Source: DASZMX01 sp035551475 (GTDB lineage: Bacteria; Verrucomicrobiota; Verrucomicrobiia; Limisphaerales; Palsa-1400). From it: a DNA stretch of 48,069 bases. Each line of letters begins with the position of its first letter. The first letter of the stretch is position 1. The DNA lies in NCBI GenBank assembly GCA_035551475.1, contig DASZMX010000135.1, positions 1-48,069 on the forward strand. Direction: 5' to 3'. A program made the position numbers and the translations under genes. Of the stretch, positions 40,631 through 48,069 are shown piece after piece. The notes beneath the pieces are model-generated. The model made no database searches and was not told where the DNA came from. It worked only from the letters and a program-made list of their open reading frames with translations.

Positions 40631-40664
40631 TTTCGGGAAAGCGCGTCAATGATAGCGGTTGAAA

Positions 40665-41384
40665 ATGACGGGTGCGATCATTAACGCTGTGGGAATTGTG
40701 ATCGGGAGCGGGGCGGCGTTGCTGACGAAAAAAACAATTCCAGCGCCGCAACAAAACGCGCTCAAGACGGTTCTGGGCGCCGCCCTGGTCTGGTTTGGTT
40801 TGCGCCTGACGTGGACGAGCCTCAATGGGAGTTTTGGGCAAATCTTCAAGCAACTCGCCATTGTCCTGCTCGCCATGGCGCTGGGACAATTTCTGGGAAA
40901 ATTGCTGCGGCTGCAAAAGCTTTCCAATCGGGTTGGCCAATATGCTTCGCGCGCCCTGGCGGCGCCCGCGGCCAAGCCGCCGTTCAGCGTGGGGTTTGTG
41001 GTGGCGAGCGCTTTGTTTTGCCTCGGCCCGCTGGCGATTCTTGGCTCGGTGCAGGAAGGACTGGACGATCTGGCGCCGACGCTCATTGTGAAAGCGGTGA
41101 TCGACGGCTTGACCGCGATGTCGTTTGTCGCGGCTTTTGGGTGGAGCGTGCTGCCGGCGGCGCTGCCGACGTTGGCCCTGGAAGGCGCGCTCATCCGGGC
41201 GGTCGCGCTGGGCGCCGCGGCGCTGCACGCGTCCCCGCTGCCTTTGGCTGACTCCATCATGGCGACCGATGGCCTGCTGATTTTTTCGGTGGCGCTCATT
41301 GTTTTGGAAGTGCGCAAGGTGCCGGTGGCGGATTATCTTCCCAGCCTGGCGCTCGCGCCGTTGTTGACGTGTTTTTTCAAATGA
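40665..41384 (+). CDS. DUF554 integral membrane protein (YqgA/YdfK family)
   Basis: A 239-residue membrane protein with about seven helices. Family features are the N-terminal GAIINAVGIVIGSGAALLTK, the loop GQFLGKLLRLQKLSNRVG, and FCLGPLAILGSVQEGLDD (about 112-129). No transport substrate is established for DUF554. ATG 40665 chosen. The stop overlaps the start of the following oxidoreductase gene by 4 bases. Confidence 0.9.
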   Translation: MTGAIINAVGIVIGSGAALLTKKTIPAPQQNALKTVLGAALVWFGLRLTWTSLNGSFGQIFKQLAIVLLAMALGQFLGKLLRLQKLSNRVGQYASRALAAPAAKPPFSVGFVVASALFCLGPLAILGSVQEGLDDLAPTLIVKAVIDGLTAMSFVAAFGWSVLPAALPTLALEGALIRAVALGAAALHASPLPLADSIMATDGLLIFSVALIVLEVRKVPVADYLPSLALAPLLTCFFK

Positions 41385-42544
41385 GCAAGCCGGTTCGCAT
41401 TGGAATCGTGGGCATGGGAAACATGGGCAGCCATCACGCGGAATATCTCCTGGCGGGCAAGGTGCCGCGCGCGGAGTTGCGCGCCGTGACCGCGCGGAAG
41501 GCCGAGAGCGCCGGGCGCTGGCGCCAGCGCGGCTTGCGGATTTTTGCGACGGGCGAAGAATTGATCGCCTCGGGTGACGTGGACGCCGTGATCATTGCCA
41601 CGCCGCATTTTCAGCATGTGGCATTGGGAATTGCCGCCTTGCGCGCGGGCCTGCATGTGATGGTGGAAAAGCCCATCGCGGCGCATAAGGCGGAGGCGGA
41701 ACGGCTACTGGCGGTGCGGCGCGAATTTCCGCGGCAGGTGTTTGGCGCGATGTTTCAATTGCGCACGGAACGCCGTTATCTCGCCATCCGGGATCTGCTG
41801 CGCGGCGGCGGCCTGGGGGACATCGTGCGGTTTTCCTGGCTGGTCACGGACTGGTTTCGCACCGAGGCGTATTACGCGAGCAGCGGCTGGCGCGCGACCT
41901 GGCGCGGCGAGGGCGGCGGCGTGCTGATCAATCAATGCCTTCATCAACTTGACATGCTGCAATGGCTGTTGGGGATGCCGGCGCGCGTGCGAAGTTTCGC
42001 GCAATTCGGCCGCTATCACGACATCGAGGTCGAGGACAATGTCACCTGCTATCTGGAATTCGCGAACGCCGCGACGGGTGTGTTCATCGCCAGCACGGGA
42101 GAAGCGCCGGGGACCAATCGCCTGGAGATTTCGGGCACGATGGGGAAACTCCTGTTGGAAGACGAACGCCTGGTTTTTTTCCGCAATGACGTGTCCATGA
42201 TCGAGCAATCCAAAACCGCGCGGCTGGGCTTCGAGAAACCGGCGGTGACGCGCGTCGAGATTCCCATCGAGGGGGAGTCGGCGCAGCACGCGGCGATCAT
42301 GCGAAACTTTGTGGACGCCATCCTGGATGGCGCAGCCTTGATTGCGCCCGGTGAGGACGGCCTGGCCTCCATCGAGCTGGCCAATGTTCTTCTTTACTCT
42401 GCGCTCTTGAACCAGACCCTGGAGCTGCCGCTCGATGCCACCGCCTATGAGCAAAAGTTGCTCGCCCTCGGCGCCGCGTCCATCGTCAAAAAGAAAGTGG
42501 CGCCGGGATCGACGGAGGATTTTGCGCGGTCGTTTCCGCGCTAG
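41381..42544 (+). CDS. Gfo/Idh/MocA-family oxidoreductase
   Basis: A 387-residue NAD(P)-dependent oxidoreductase. The Rossmann motif is IGIVGMGNMGSHH (about 6-18), followed by DVDAVIIATPHFQHV and the family motif VEKPIAAH with the conserved Lys near residue 95. The C-terminal domain has GGVLINQCLHQLDMLQWLLG (about 182-201), with the His-x-x-Asp usual for the active-site region. Members act on sugars, inositols or related compounds; the substrate cannot be read here. It starts within the DUF554 stop and is followed 8 bases later by a flavodoxin gene. Confidence 0.92.
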   Translation: MSKPVRIGIVGMGNMGSHHAEYLLAGKVPRAELRAVTARKAESAGRWRQRGLRIFATGEELIASGDVDAVIIATPHFQHVALGIAALRAGLHVMVEKPIAAHKAEAERLLAVRREFPRQVFGAMFQLRTERRYLAIRDLLRGGGLGDIVRFSWLVTDWFRTEAYYASSGWRATWRGEGGGVLINQCLHQLDMLQWLLGMPARVRSFAQFGRYHDIEVEDNVTCYLEFANAATGVFIASTGEAPGTNRLEISGTMGKLLLEDERLVFFRNDVSMIEQSKTARLGFEKPAVTRVEIPIEGESAQHAAIMRNFVDAILDGAALIAPGEDGLASIELANVLLYSALLNQTLELPLDATAYEQKLLALGAASIVKKKVAPGSTEDFARSFPR

Positions 42545-42552
42545 GAATTGCC

Positions 42553-43131
42553 ATGAACGAAAGCTCAACCATAGCGCGGCCCGGGCGGATTCTCGTGATG
42601 TACCACACCGACGGCGGGAACACGCGGCTGATGGCCGAATTGGTGGCCGAAGGCGCGCGCGCCGTTCCCGACATGGAACTGCGGCTGAAGACGGTGGACG
42701 AAGCCACGGCGGAGGACTTGGTGTGGTGCGACGGCATCGCCGCCGGCTCGCCCACGCATATGGGAACCATCGCGTGGCAGATGAAGCGTTGGTGGGATGA
42801 TGTGGCGCGGCCGTTGTGGCCAAAAATCGAAGGAAAAATCGGATGCGCCTTTAGCTCTTCGGGCGGATTGGCCGGGGGCGGCGAACTGACGTGCCTGGCG
42901 CTTCAGATTGTCCTGATGAATTACGGGTTGCTGGTGTTTGGCGTGCCGGATTACGTGGCGCCGGGGCAGACGCTGCACTATGGCGCGGTCTGCGCAGGGC
43001 GCCCGCGGAATGAAGGAGAAAAGGAGGCCTGCCGCCGGCTCGGGCGGCGTCTGGCGGAGTGGGTGCAGACGTTGATCTGCCAGCGAGTGGAGCACGATCC
43101 GCGCACGGCGACTTATGCGCGGCTCTTGTGA
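42553..43131 (+). CDS. Flavodoxin/WrbA-like NAD(P)H:quinone oxidoreductase
   Basis: A 192-residue FMN-binding protein: phosphate loop YHTDGGNTRLMAELVAEGA (about 17-35), then a WrbA-type segment DGIAAGSPTHMGTIAWQMKR (about 60-79) and FSSSGGLAGGGELTCLAL (about 98-115), where the flavin ring would sit. WrbA-type enzymes reduce quinones by two electrons. It follows the oxidoreductase gene by 8 bases and probably shares its transcript. Redox partners unknown. Confidence 0.88.
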   Translation: MNESSTIARPGRILVMYHTDGGNTRLMAELVAEGARAVPDMELRLKTVDEATAEDLVWCDGIAAGSPTHMGTIAWQMKRWWDDVARPLWPKIEGKIGCAFSSSGGLAGGGELTCLALQIVLMNYGLLVFGVPDYVAPGQTLHYGAVCAGRPRNEGEKEACRRLGRRLAEWVQTLICQRVEHDPRTATYARLL

Positions 43132-43245
43132 GCGCTGCGGCAGCGTGCGGTTGATATTGACGCGCCCAGAGCGTTAGGGCACCGTTTGAAGGCGTTTAAA
43201 CCGGGCGTTGGCCTATTTTGGCGTCTTGCTGCAAGATCTTTAGTC

Positions 43246-43965
43246 ATGCAAACCAATCAAACTGATAACGGAATGCATTATAGCATCTGGGCTGCGGACA
43301 ATGTTGTCTATGGCCCGGTGGAGCTGCCGACGTTGATCAGTTGGGTCAAGGACGAACGGGTCACGAGCGACACCTGGGTTTTCGATGGGCAAAACGAACG
43401 GTGGCGCAAGGCCGCCAATCTGGCGGAACTCGCGCTCTTTTTTCGCAAACGCCCGCCGGGAGTCATCGAGACGGCGACTTCCGCCGACCGCGCCGCGATC
43501 ACGCCCGGCATGTTGCGCCGCGTCAAGGCGCTGGCCGATTTGAGCGATGAACAGCTCGAGCATTTCATCGAATTCATGGAGCCGCAAATCACGCGGCAAT
43601 GGACGGAGATCGTCAAGCAGGGCGCCATTGATGACTCCATGTTTTTGGTGCTGGACGGCGAACTGCGGGTGCGCCTGATGATCGGCGGCAAGGAAACGAT
43701 TCTCGCCACACTCGGGCCCGGGGAATGTTTTGGCGAGATTGCGTTGTTTGACCAGGGCCCGCGCTCGGCCGATGTGCTGGCCAATAAAGACAGCATCCTG
43801 CTGAAAGTTTCCAGCGAGGCGTTTGACAAGTTGCGCCGCGAAGCCCCGGAATTGTGCGCGCCGATTTTGTTCGCCATCAGCAAGACCCTCGCCGCCCGCA
43901 TCCGCGCGGACAACAAGCGGATCAAGGATTCAGTGACCTTCGCGCGCGCGGCCGCCCCCAAGTAA
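43246..43965 (+). CDS. GYF-like domain plus cyclic-nucleotide-binding domain protein
   Basis: A 239-residue protein. Residues about 9-65 look like a GYF_2 (DUF4339) module (YSIWAADNVVYGPVELPTLI, then DTWVFDGQNERWRKA). Residues about 105-225 are a cNMP-binding barrel with LGPGECFGEIALFDQGPRSA, which keeps the Glu and Arg that bind the cyclic nucleotide. No DNA-binding HTH follows, so it is not a CRP-type factor but may transmit a signal to a protein partner. ATG 43246 was preferred to an upstream in-frame start at 43186. Stands alone, convergent with the MBL gene. Confidence 0.85.
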   Translation: MQTNQTDNGMHYSIWAADNVVYGPVELPTLISWVKDERVTSDTWVFDGQNERWRKAANLAELALFFRKRPPGVIETATSADRAAITPGMLRRVKALADLSDEQLEHFIEFMEPQITRQWTEIVKQGAIDDSMFLVLDGELRVRLMIGGKETILATLGPGECFGEIALFDQGPRSADVLANKDSILLKVSSEAFDKLRREAPELCAPILFAISKTLAARIRADNKRIKDSVTFARAAAPK

Positions 43966-43968
43966 TGC

Positions 43969-44790
43969 TCAGAAAAACGGGTTGTGCGCCTTCTCCTGCG
44001 CCACGGTCGTCAAGGGGCCGTGCCCGGGGCAGATCAGCGTGTCGGGCGGCAAAGTGAGAATCTGCTCCCGCACCTTTTGCCGGGCCAGCTCCCACGATTG
44101 ATTGCCGCGCCCGATGGACGCCGCAAAAATCGCGTCGCCCACGATGGCGACATGCGGGGCGTCCTCCGCCCAATTGCCAATAATATATGTGACGCCTTCT
44201 TCCGCGTGGCCGGGCGTTTCGCGGTTGGTGACGCGCAGGCTGCCGAGATGCGTGAAGGCGTCCGGTCGGTTGCGGTTTTGCGCCGGGGCCGTTTTGGAAT
44301 TGGTGTGCAGGAGCGCCTTGGGAAATTTCTGGCAGATCGGCTCCAGGGCGGCGACATGGTCTTCGTGCAAATGCGTGAGAAAAATATGGCGCAAGGCCAG
44401 CCCGTTTTCCTCCACCAACCGGAGGATGGGCGCGGCGTCCCAACCGGTGTCAAATAAAGCAGCGTCGCGCGAAACCTCGTCCCACGCCAGGTAGCAATTG
44501 ACGACCATCCCGTTCCCTTCCGTGGTGATGGGGCGCAACTCGCGCCACTGGCTCAAGTCCGGCGCGGGCGGAGTCCAGCCGGCCGCGATTTTGGCCAGCT
44601 TGGCGCCGTCCAGGCCCGCCGCCCGGCCGAGCGCGGCGTAATCCAGCGCGCGCGGCGGTTTGCCGCTTTCTTCCAGCGCGGCCAGCTCCGGCTCCGACAA
44701 CCCCGCCGCCTGCGCCACCGCCGCCGCGCTGGCGCCAGCCGCCGTCCGCCCTTTGCGCACGATGTCGCCCAAATGATCTTCCAAATTCAT
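43969..44790 (-). CDS. XRE-like HTH fused to metallo-beta-lactamase-fold hydrolase
   Basis: A 273-residue fusion. The N-terminal 70 residues look like a helix-turn-helix (LGDIVRKGRTAAGASAAAVA, LSEPELAALEESG). Residues about 85-270 are a glyoxalase II-type metallo-beta-lactamase fold: LTHLHEDH (His140, His142, Asp144, His145), a His in TPGHAEEG, Asp in VGDAIF, and CPGHGPL. The metal-binding set appears complete. The substrate is unknown; the attached HTH suggests DNA binding or simply a protein-interaction module. ATG 44790 was chosen because upstream in-frame sequence is not family-like. Confidence 0.87.
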   Translation of the reverse strand: MNLEDHLGDIVRKGRTAAGASAAAVAQAAGLSEPELAALEESGKPPRALDYAALGRAAGLDGAKLAKIAAGWTPPAPDLSQWRELRPITTEGNGMVVNCYLAWDEVSRDAALFDTGWDAAPILRLVEENGLALRHIFLTHLHEDHVAALEPICQKFPKALLHTNSKTAPAQNRNRPDAFTHLGSLRVTNRETPGHAEEGVTYIIGNWAEDAPHVAIVGDAIFAASIGRGNQSWELARQKVREQILTLPPDTLICPGHGPLTTVAQEKAHNPFF

Positions 44791-44894
44791 GGCGTTAGCG
44801 TAACGGCAGAAGGGCGAAAGTCTAAGCCCGATTTTTTCGCGGGCGCGCGGGCGCTTGACATTATGCCGCCTTTTCGAGAGAGTGAGTTTGCTAA

Positions 44895-45002
44895 ATGAAC
44901 GTCGCCGCCAACCTAAAGAATTCGATGCGCCCCAGCGCGGCGATGGCATGGCGTTATACCAAGGCGACCGGGCGTCGCGGCCTGCCGGGAGGAATCAGCT
45001 AA
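44895..45002 (+). CDS. Possible 35-residue small protein
   Basis: A short frame (MNVAANLKNSMRPSA ... GRRGLPGGIS) with basic composition, opened by ATG. It is preceded by GAGAG about 13 bases upstream and by TTGACA at 44855-44860, and followed 21 bases after its stop by a strong intrinsic terminator. It could be a real small basic protein, a leader peptide, or chance within a non-coding RNA. No relative is recognised. Confidence 0.4.
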   Translation: MNVAANLKNSMRPSAAMAWRYTKATGRRGLPGGIS

Positions 45003-45023
45003 CCCAAGCTGGAACGATTTCCA

Positions 45024-45055
45024 CCCTGCTCGCCGCGAGGCCAGCAGGGTTTTTT
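45024..45055 (+). terminator. Intrinsic terminator directly before the MFS gene
   Basis: CCCTGCT (45024-45030) pairs with AGCAGGG (45043-45049), followed by six T. It ends only 7 bases before the ATG of the MFS transporter. It therefore either closes the small unit at 44895-45002 or acts as an attenuator for the transporter. Confidence 0.8.
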
Positions 45056-45062
45056 ATTTTCC

Positions 45063-46265
45063 ATGAACCCTTCGCATCCATCACTCAGCCAAAGTCTGCG
45101 CGCCTTGCCGCGCGCGGCGTGGATCCTTTTTGCGGGCACGTTCCTCAACAAGTTCGGCGCGTTCGTGCTGCCATTCTTGACGATCTATTTGACAGGGCGC
45201 GGCTTTTCGCTGGCGGCGGTGGGGTGCGCGGTGGGCTCCTACGGCGCCGGCAATCTGGCGGCATCGCTCCTCGGCGGGTATCTGGCCGATAAAATCGGGC
45301 GGCGCCACACGATTGTGCTGTCGATGTTCAGCAGCGCGGGAGCCATGCTGCTGCTGTCCCAGGCGCGCAGCCTGCCGGCGCTGATCGCGTTGACGGCGGT
45401 GGCGGGTTTGACGGGTGAATTGTATCGGCCGGCCAGCAGCGCGCTGCTCAGTGATTTGGTGCCCGCCGGCCAGCGCGTGACCGCCTTCTCCGCCTATCGG
45501 TGGGCGTTTAATGCGGGCTGGGCCTTCGGGCCGGCGACGGCGGGATTTCTGGCGGCGCGGGGTTATTTCTGGCTTTTCTTCGGCGACGCCGTGACGTCGG
45601 TGGCGTTTGGGATTGTGGCGTTGGCCGCGCTGCCGCAAGGGTTGCGCACGGCGCCGGCGGAGACGGGTTGGGGCCCGGCGTGGCAGCGGCTGCGGCGCGA
45701 TGCGGCGTTTCTCCAAGTGTTGGGCGCTTCGCTCGCGGTGGGCGTGGTGTTTTTCCAGATGTTTTCCACGTTCGGATTAGCCGTGACGCGTCTCGGCTTC
45801 TCGTCGGCCACGTACGGCGCGATTCTTTCGCTGAATGGGATTTTAATTGTGCTGTTTGAATTGCCGCTGACGACCATCACCCGCCGTTTTCCGGCGCGGC
45901 GGGTGATGGCGGCGGGTTATGCATTGGTCGGATTGGGTTTTGGGTTGAATGGATTCGCACACAGCGCGGCGGGGTTTCGGCTCGGCGTGGCGGTGTTCAC
46001 GTTGGGGGAAATGGTGGCGATGCCGATTTCGGCGGCGTACATCGCGGACTTGTGCCCGCCGGAAATGCGCGGGCGTTACATGGGCGCGTTCGGCCTGACA
46101 TGGGCGTGCGCGCTGACGGTGGCGCCGGGATTGGGCATGAGATTGTTCGGCTTGGATCCGTCGTATTTCTGGATCGCGGGCGCGGGTGCAGGCGTGGCGG
46201 CGGCGCTGATCATCCTCGCGCCGGCGCGCCGGTCCGCCGCGGTTTGGCGAGGAGTGGAGGCTTGA
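45063..46265 (+). CDS. MFS transporter
   Basis: A 400-residue inner-membrane transporter with about 12 helices. The first half has NKFGAFVLPFLTIYLTGRGF (about 22-41) and the MFS loop signature GGYLADKIGRRHTIV (about 71-85). The second half holds RFPARRVMAAGYALVGLGFG. It is closest in type to MdtH/YfcJ-like drug or metabolite transporters, but no substrate can be assigned. Its ATG follows the terminator's T-run with no Shine-Dalgarno sequence, hinting at attenuation or read-through control. Confidence 0.9.
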   Translation: MNPSHPSLSQSLRALPRAAWILFAGTFLNKFGAFVLPFLTIYLTGRGFSLAAVGCAVGSYGAGNLAASLLGGYLADKIGRRHTIVLSMFSSAGAMLLLSQARSLPALIALTAVAGLTGELYRPASSALLSDLVPAGQRVTAFSAYRWAFNAGWAFGPATAGFLAARGYFWLFFGDAVTSVAFGIVALAALPQGLRTAPAETGWGPAWQRLRRDAAFLQVLGASLAVGVVFFQMFSTFGLAVTRLGFSSATYGAILSLNGILIVLFELPLTTITRRFPARRVMAAGYALVGLGFGLNGFAHSAAGFRLGVAVFTLGEMVAMPISAAYIADLCPPEMRGRYMGAFGLTWACALTVAPGLGMRLFGLDPSYFWIAGAGAGVAAALIILAPARRSAAVWRGVEA

Positions 46266-46307
46266 TCGCCGACTTGTTTTTTCCGGCGCAACGCCTATTC
46301 TTGAAAC

Positions 46308-46766
46308 ATGAAGAGTGACGTTTTGCCCATTGATATCCGGGGAATTCTCCCCGTGAACAGTGGGTGCGCGATATTCGTGGGGAATTCCGAGAAGGTGTTC
46401 ATCATCCAGGTGGAGCACAATATGGGCGCGGTCATCGGGATGTTTTTGAAGGACACGCCAAAGGAGCGGCCGCTGACCCATGACTTGATGAACAACATCT
46501 TCAAGGGCCTCAACGTCACCATTGAGCGCGTCGTGATCACGGAGTTGAAAAACTCGACGTATTACGCCCGTTTGATTTTGCGCCAGGAAAACGAGCTGGG
46601 CCGAAAAATCGTGGAGATCGACGCGCGTCCCAGCGATTGTCTGGCGCTCGCGACCGCCCAGAAAAGCCCCATTTACGTTTCCTCCTCCCTGTTCGCGCAG
46701 GTGGAAGACATGAGCGCGGCCTTGGAACGCATCAACGAAAGTTCCGACACCGAAGAGAACGAGTAG
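46308..46766 (+). CDS. Bifunctional nuclease family protein (DUF151)
   Basis: A 152-residue DUF151/BFN protein. Typical family blocks are visible: VGNSEKVFIIQVEHNMGAVI (about 20-39), RPLTHDLMNNIFKGL (about 53-67) and DARPSDCLALATAQKSPIYV (about 106-125). Plant members cut RNA and DNA; bacterial roles are not settled. The acidic C-terminus (ERINESSDTEENE) is a short tail. It lies between the MFS gene and holA, 42 and 25 bases away. Confidence 0.92.
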   Translation: MKSDVLPIDIRGILPVNSGCAIFVGNSEKVFIIQVEHNMGAVIGMFLKDTPKERPLTHDLMNNIFKGLNVTIERVVITELKNSTYYARLILRQENELGRKIVEIDARPSDCLALATAQKSPIYVSSSLFAQVEDMSAALERINESSDTEENE

Positions 46767-46791
46767 AGTCCCGCCCGCGCTTCGCCACGCC

Positions 46792-47973
46792 ATGCCCGCC
46801 GCCTCCTCCGCCAAAGCGCCGCTGTTCCTGATCTGCGGCGATGACGATTTTGGCGTCAAACAACGCGCCCGCGAAATTTTCCAAAAATGGTCGGCGGAAA
46901 TCGGCGGTACCGACCACGAAATCATCGACGCCTCCGTGAGCAATAGCGGCGAAGCGCTGCGCGCCCTGGCCAAATTGCGCGAAGGCTTGCAGACCCTGCC
47001 GTTTTTTGGCTCGGGCAAAGTCGTGTGGCTGCAAAACTGCAATTTTCTTGGGGAAGAGCGCGCGGCCTCGGCGGCGGCGGTGACCGAGGCGCTGGGCGAC
47101 CTGGCGGCGGAATTGAAGTCGTTCGCCTGGCAAACCGTGCGGCTGCTCGTGAGCGCCGGCAAAGTCGATAAGCGCAAAACTTTTTACAAAACGCTCGATA
47201 AATTGGGCACGGTGGAAATCTTCACCGGCTGGTCCGCTGACGACCGGGATTGGGCCAGCCAGGCCTCCGGCGCCGCCGAGCGCGCGCTCGCGGAGCGGCA
47301 CAAGGAAATTTCCGCCGACGCGCTGGGCGAATTGGTGGCGAACGTCGGGCCGCACGTGCGCCAGTTGCACAGCGAAGTCGAGAAGCTCGCGCTTTATGTC
47401 GGCGACCGCCCAAAAATCCGCCTCGAGGACGTCCGCGCCATCGTGACGCGCAACAAACAAGCCCGCGCCTTCGCGTTGGGCGACGCTTTGGGCGACCGCA
47501 ATTTGCCCCGCGCCTTGCGTTGCCTCGATGAAGAGTTGTGGGAAGCGCGGCGCGATCCGCAACGCAGCGAGATCGGGATGCTCTACGGGTTGGTGAGCAA
47601 AATGCGCACATTAATTTTCGTCAAAGAAATGCTCGCGCAAAAATGGATCAAGCCGGAGGCCGATTTCAGCCGGTTCAAATCACAGCTCGACCGCGTGCCA
47701 GCCGACCAATTGCCGGAGGACAAAAAATTCAATCCGCTGGCGATCAATCCGTATGTGCTGTTTCGGGCGCTGGGCCAGGCGCGGAATTATACGCAGGAAG
47801 AATTGATCGCCGCGATGGGCCTGCTGCTCGAATGCAATCAGAAGCTCATTTCCCGCAGCCTCGATCCTTCACTCTTGCTGCAGCAAACCTTAATCCAGAT
47901 TGTGGCGCGGCCCGGCGAAAGCCCCGGCCGTGTTGACTCACGGCAAAATGTTACCGAAGGCTGGGGCCATTAG
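46792..47973 (+). CDS. holA: DNA polymerase III delta subunit
   Basis: A 393-residue clamp-loader subunit that opens the sliding clamp. The N-terminal Rossmann-like part has FLICGDDDFGVKQRAREIFQ (about 12-31) and GSGKVVWLQNCNFL (about 75-88). A helical lid and collar domain follow (QLHSEVEKLALYVGDRPKIR, about 190-210; QARAFALGDALGDRNL, then RSEIGMLYGLVSKMR). It is longer than E. coli HolA (343), mostly in the C-terminus. ATG 46792 follows the DUF151 gene by 25 bases. Confidence 0.88.
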   Translation: MPAASSAKAPLFLICGDDDFGVKQRAREIFQKWSAEIGGTDHEIIDASVSNSGEALRALAKLREGLQTLPFFGSGKVVWLQNCNFLGEERAASAAAVTEALGDLAAELKSFAWQTVRLLVSAGKVDKRKTFYKTLDKLGTVEIFTGWSADDRDWASQASGAAERALAERHKEISADALGELVANVGPHVRQLHSEVEKLALYVGDRPKIRLEDVRAIVTRNKQARAFALGDALGDRNLPRALRCLDEELWEARRDPQRSEIGMLYGLVSKMRTLIFVKEMLAQKWIKPEADFSRFKSQLDRVPADQLPEDKKFNPLAINPYVLFRALGQARNYTQEELIAAMGLLLECNQKLISRSLDPSLLLQQTLIQIVARPGESPGRVDSRQNVTEGWGH

Positions 47974-48069
47974 GGCTTCGTTGCCTCACGATTGAGGTTA
48001 CCGAGGAGAGTGAAGAAGATCTTGAGTTTTTGCTCAATGTTTTTCCTCAGAACAAAGGGGTTCAGGATG
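47974..48069. other. Window end without a supported gene
   Basis: The last 96 bases hold AGGAGAG near 48003 and an open frame with ATG at 48039 running off the end. This could be the beginning of a plus-strand gene, but too little is present to support it. Confidence 0.2.

Noticed and set aside
44855..45062. SAM-, T-box- or SRP-type RNA
   Set aside because: Conserved cores of these RNAs (for example GGAAGGNAGCAGCC of SRP or the T-box sequence) are absent.
45843..47177. Long minus-strand open frame opposite MFS, DUF151 and holA
   Set aside because: It spans three well-supported genes and looks like antisense translation.
1..48069. tRNA, rRNA, tmRNA or RNase P RNA genes
   Set aside because: No T-loop GTTCGAATC-like element with a matching acceptor stem and no rRNA or tmRNA core was seen on either strand.

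Overview
The window looks like a piece of a high-GC chromosome from the phylum Verrucomicrobiota (Planctomycetota is the next best guess). The evidence is the paired planctomycete-type cytochrome/DUF1592 and DUF1552 proteins, several lineage-type secreted proteins ending in an LSWP...YRL C-terminal domain, a ferritin-VIT1 iron protein, and abundant 4-base overlapping gene junctions. No rRNA, tRNA, CRISPR array or insertion sequence was seen.

Layout. 0-1.7 kb: radC and a PaaX-like regulator on the minus strand, with matching palindromic sites on both sides of the regulator. 1.8-7.9 kb: a REC-HDOD response regulator, then a tightly overlapping three-gene operon (DUF1592 cytochrome protein, Tat-exported DUF1552 protein, secreted esterase). 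7.9-10.9 kb: a minus-strand host operon (rnd, ppk2, lepB, small membrane protein). 10.9-16.5 kb: a Mu-like prophage fragment. It holds a Gam-like nuclease inhibitor, two regulators, a class 3 lipase and a small lipoprotein where lysis genes usually sit, a Gp25-like protein and both terminase subunits, but no transposase, portal or tail genes. 17.2-20.8 kb: a heterodimeric ABC exporter with complementary degenerate ATP sites. 20.8-23.5 kb: two lineage-specific proteins and an MbfA-type iron protein.

23.5-26.1 kb: a solitary HK97 prohead-protease/major-capsid fusion, divergent from an XRE regulator across a promoter region with two palindromes. 26.1-31.0 kb: four tandem secreted Asp-box propeller paralogues plus the broken head of a fifth, with nearly identical 3' ends. 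31.1-33.4 kb: a beta-lactamase-like/NamZ (DUF1343) fusion that probably acts on the cell wall. 33.5-39.5 kb: a secreted low-complexity protein, a small protein, priA on the minus strand, and an SPFH/zinc-ribbon pair resembling Bacillus YdjI/YdjG. 39.7-44.8 kb: mixed metabolism and signalling (DUF554, Gfo/Idh/MocA oxidoreductase, flavodoxin, GYF-cNMP protein, HTH-metallo-beta-lactamase fusion). 44.9-48.0 kb: a possible 35-residue ORF closed by an intrinsic terminator, an MFS transporter, a DUF151 nuclease and holA.

The best candidates for something undescribed are the stripped Mu-like module with its lipase/lipoprotein pair, the lone protease-capsid gene with its own regulator, the PaaX-RadC locus with mirror-image sites, and the SPFH-HTH fusion. 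All identifications were made by reading motifs; no database search was run.
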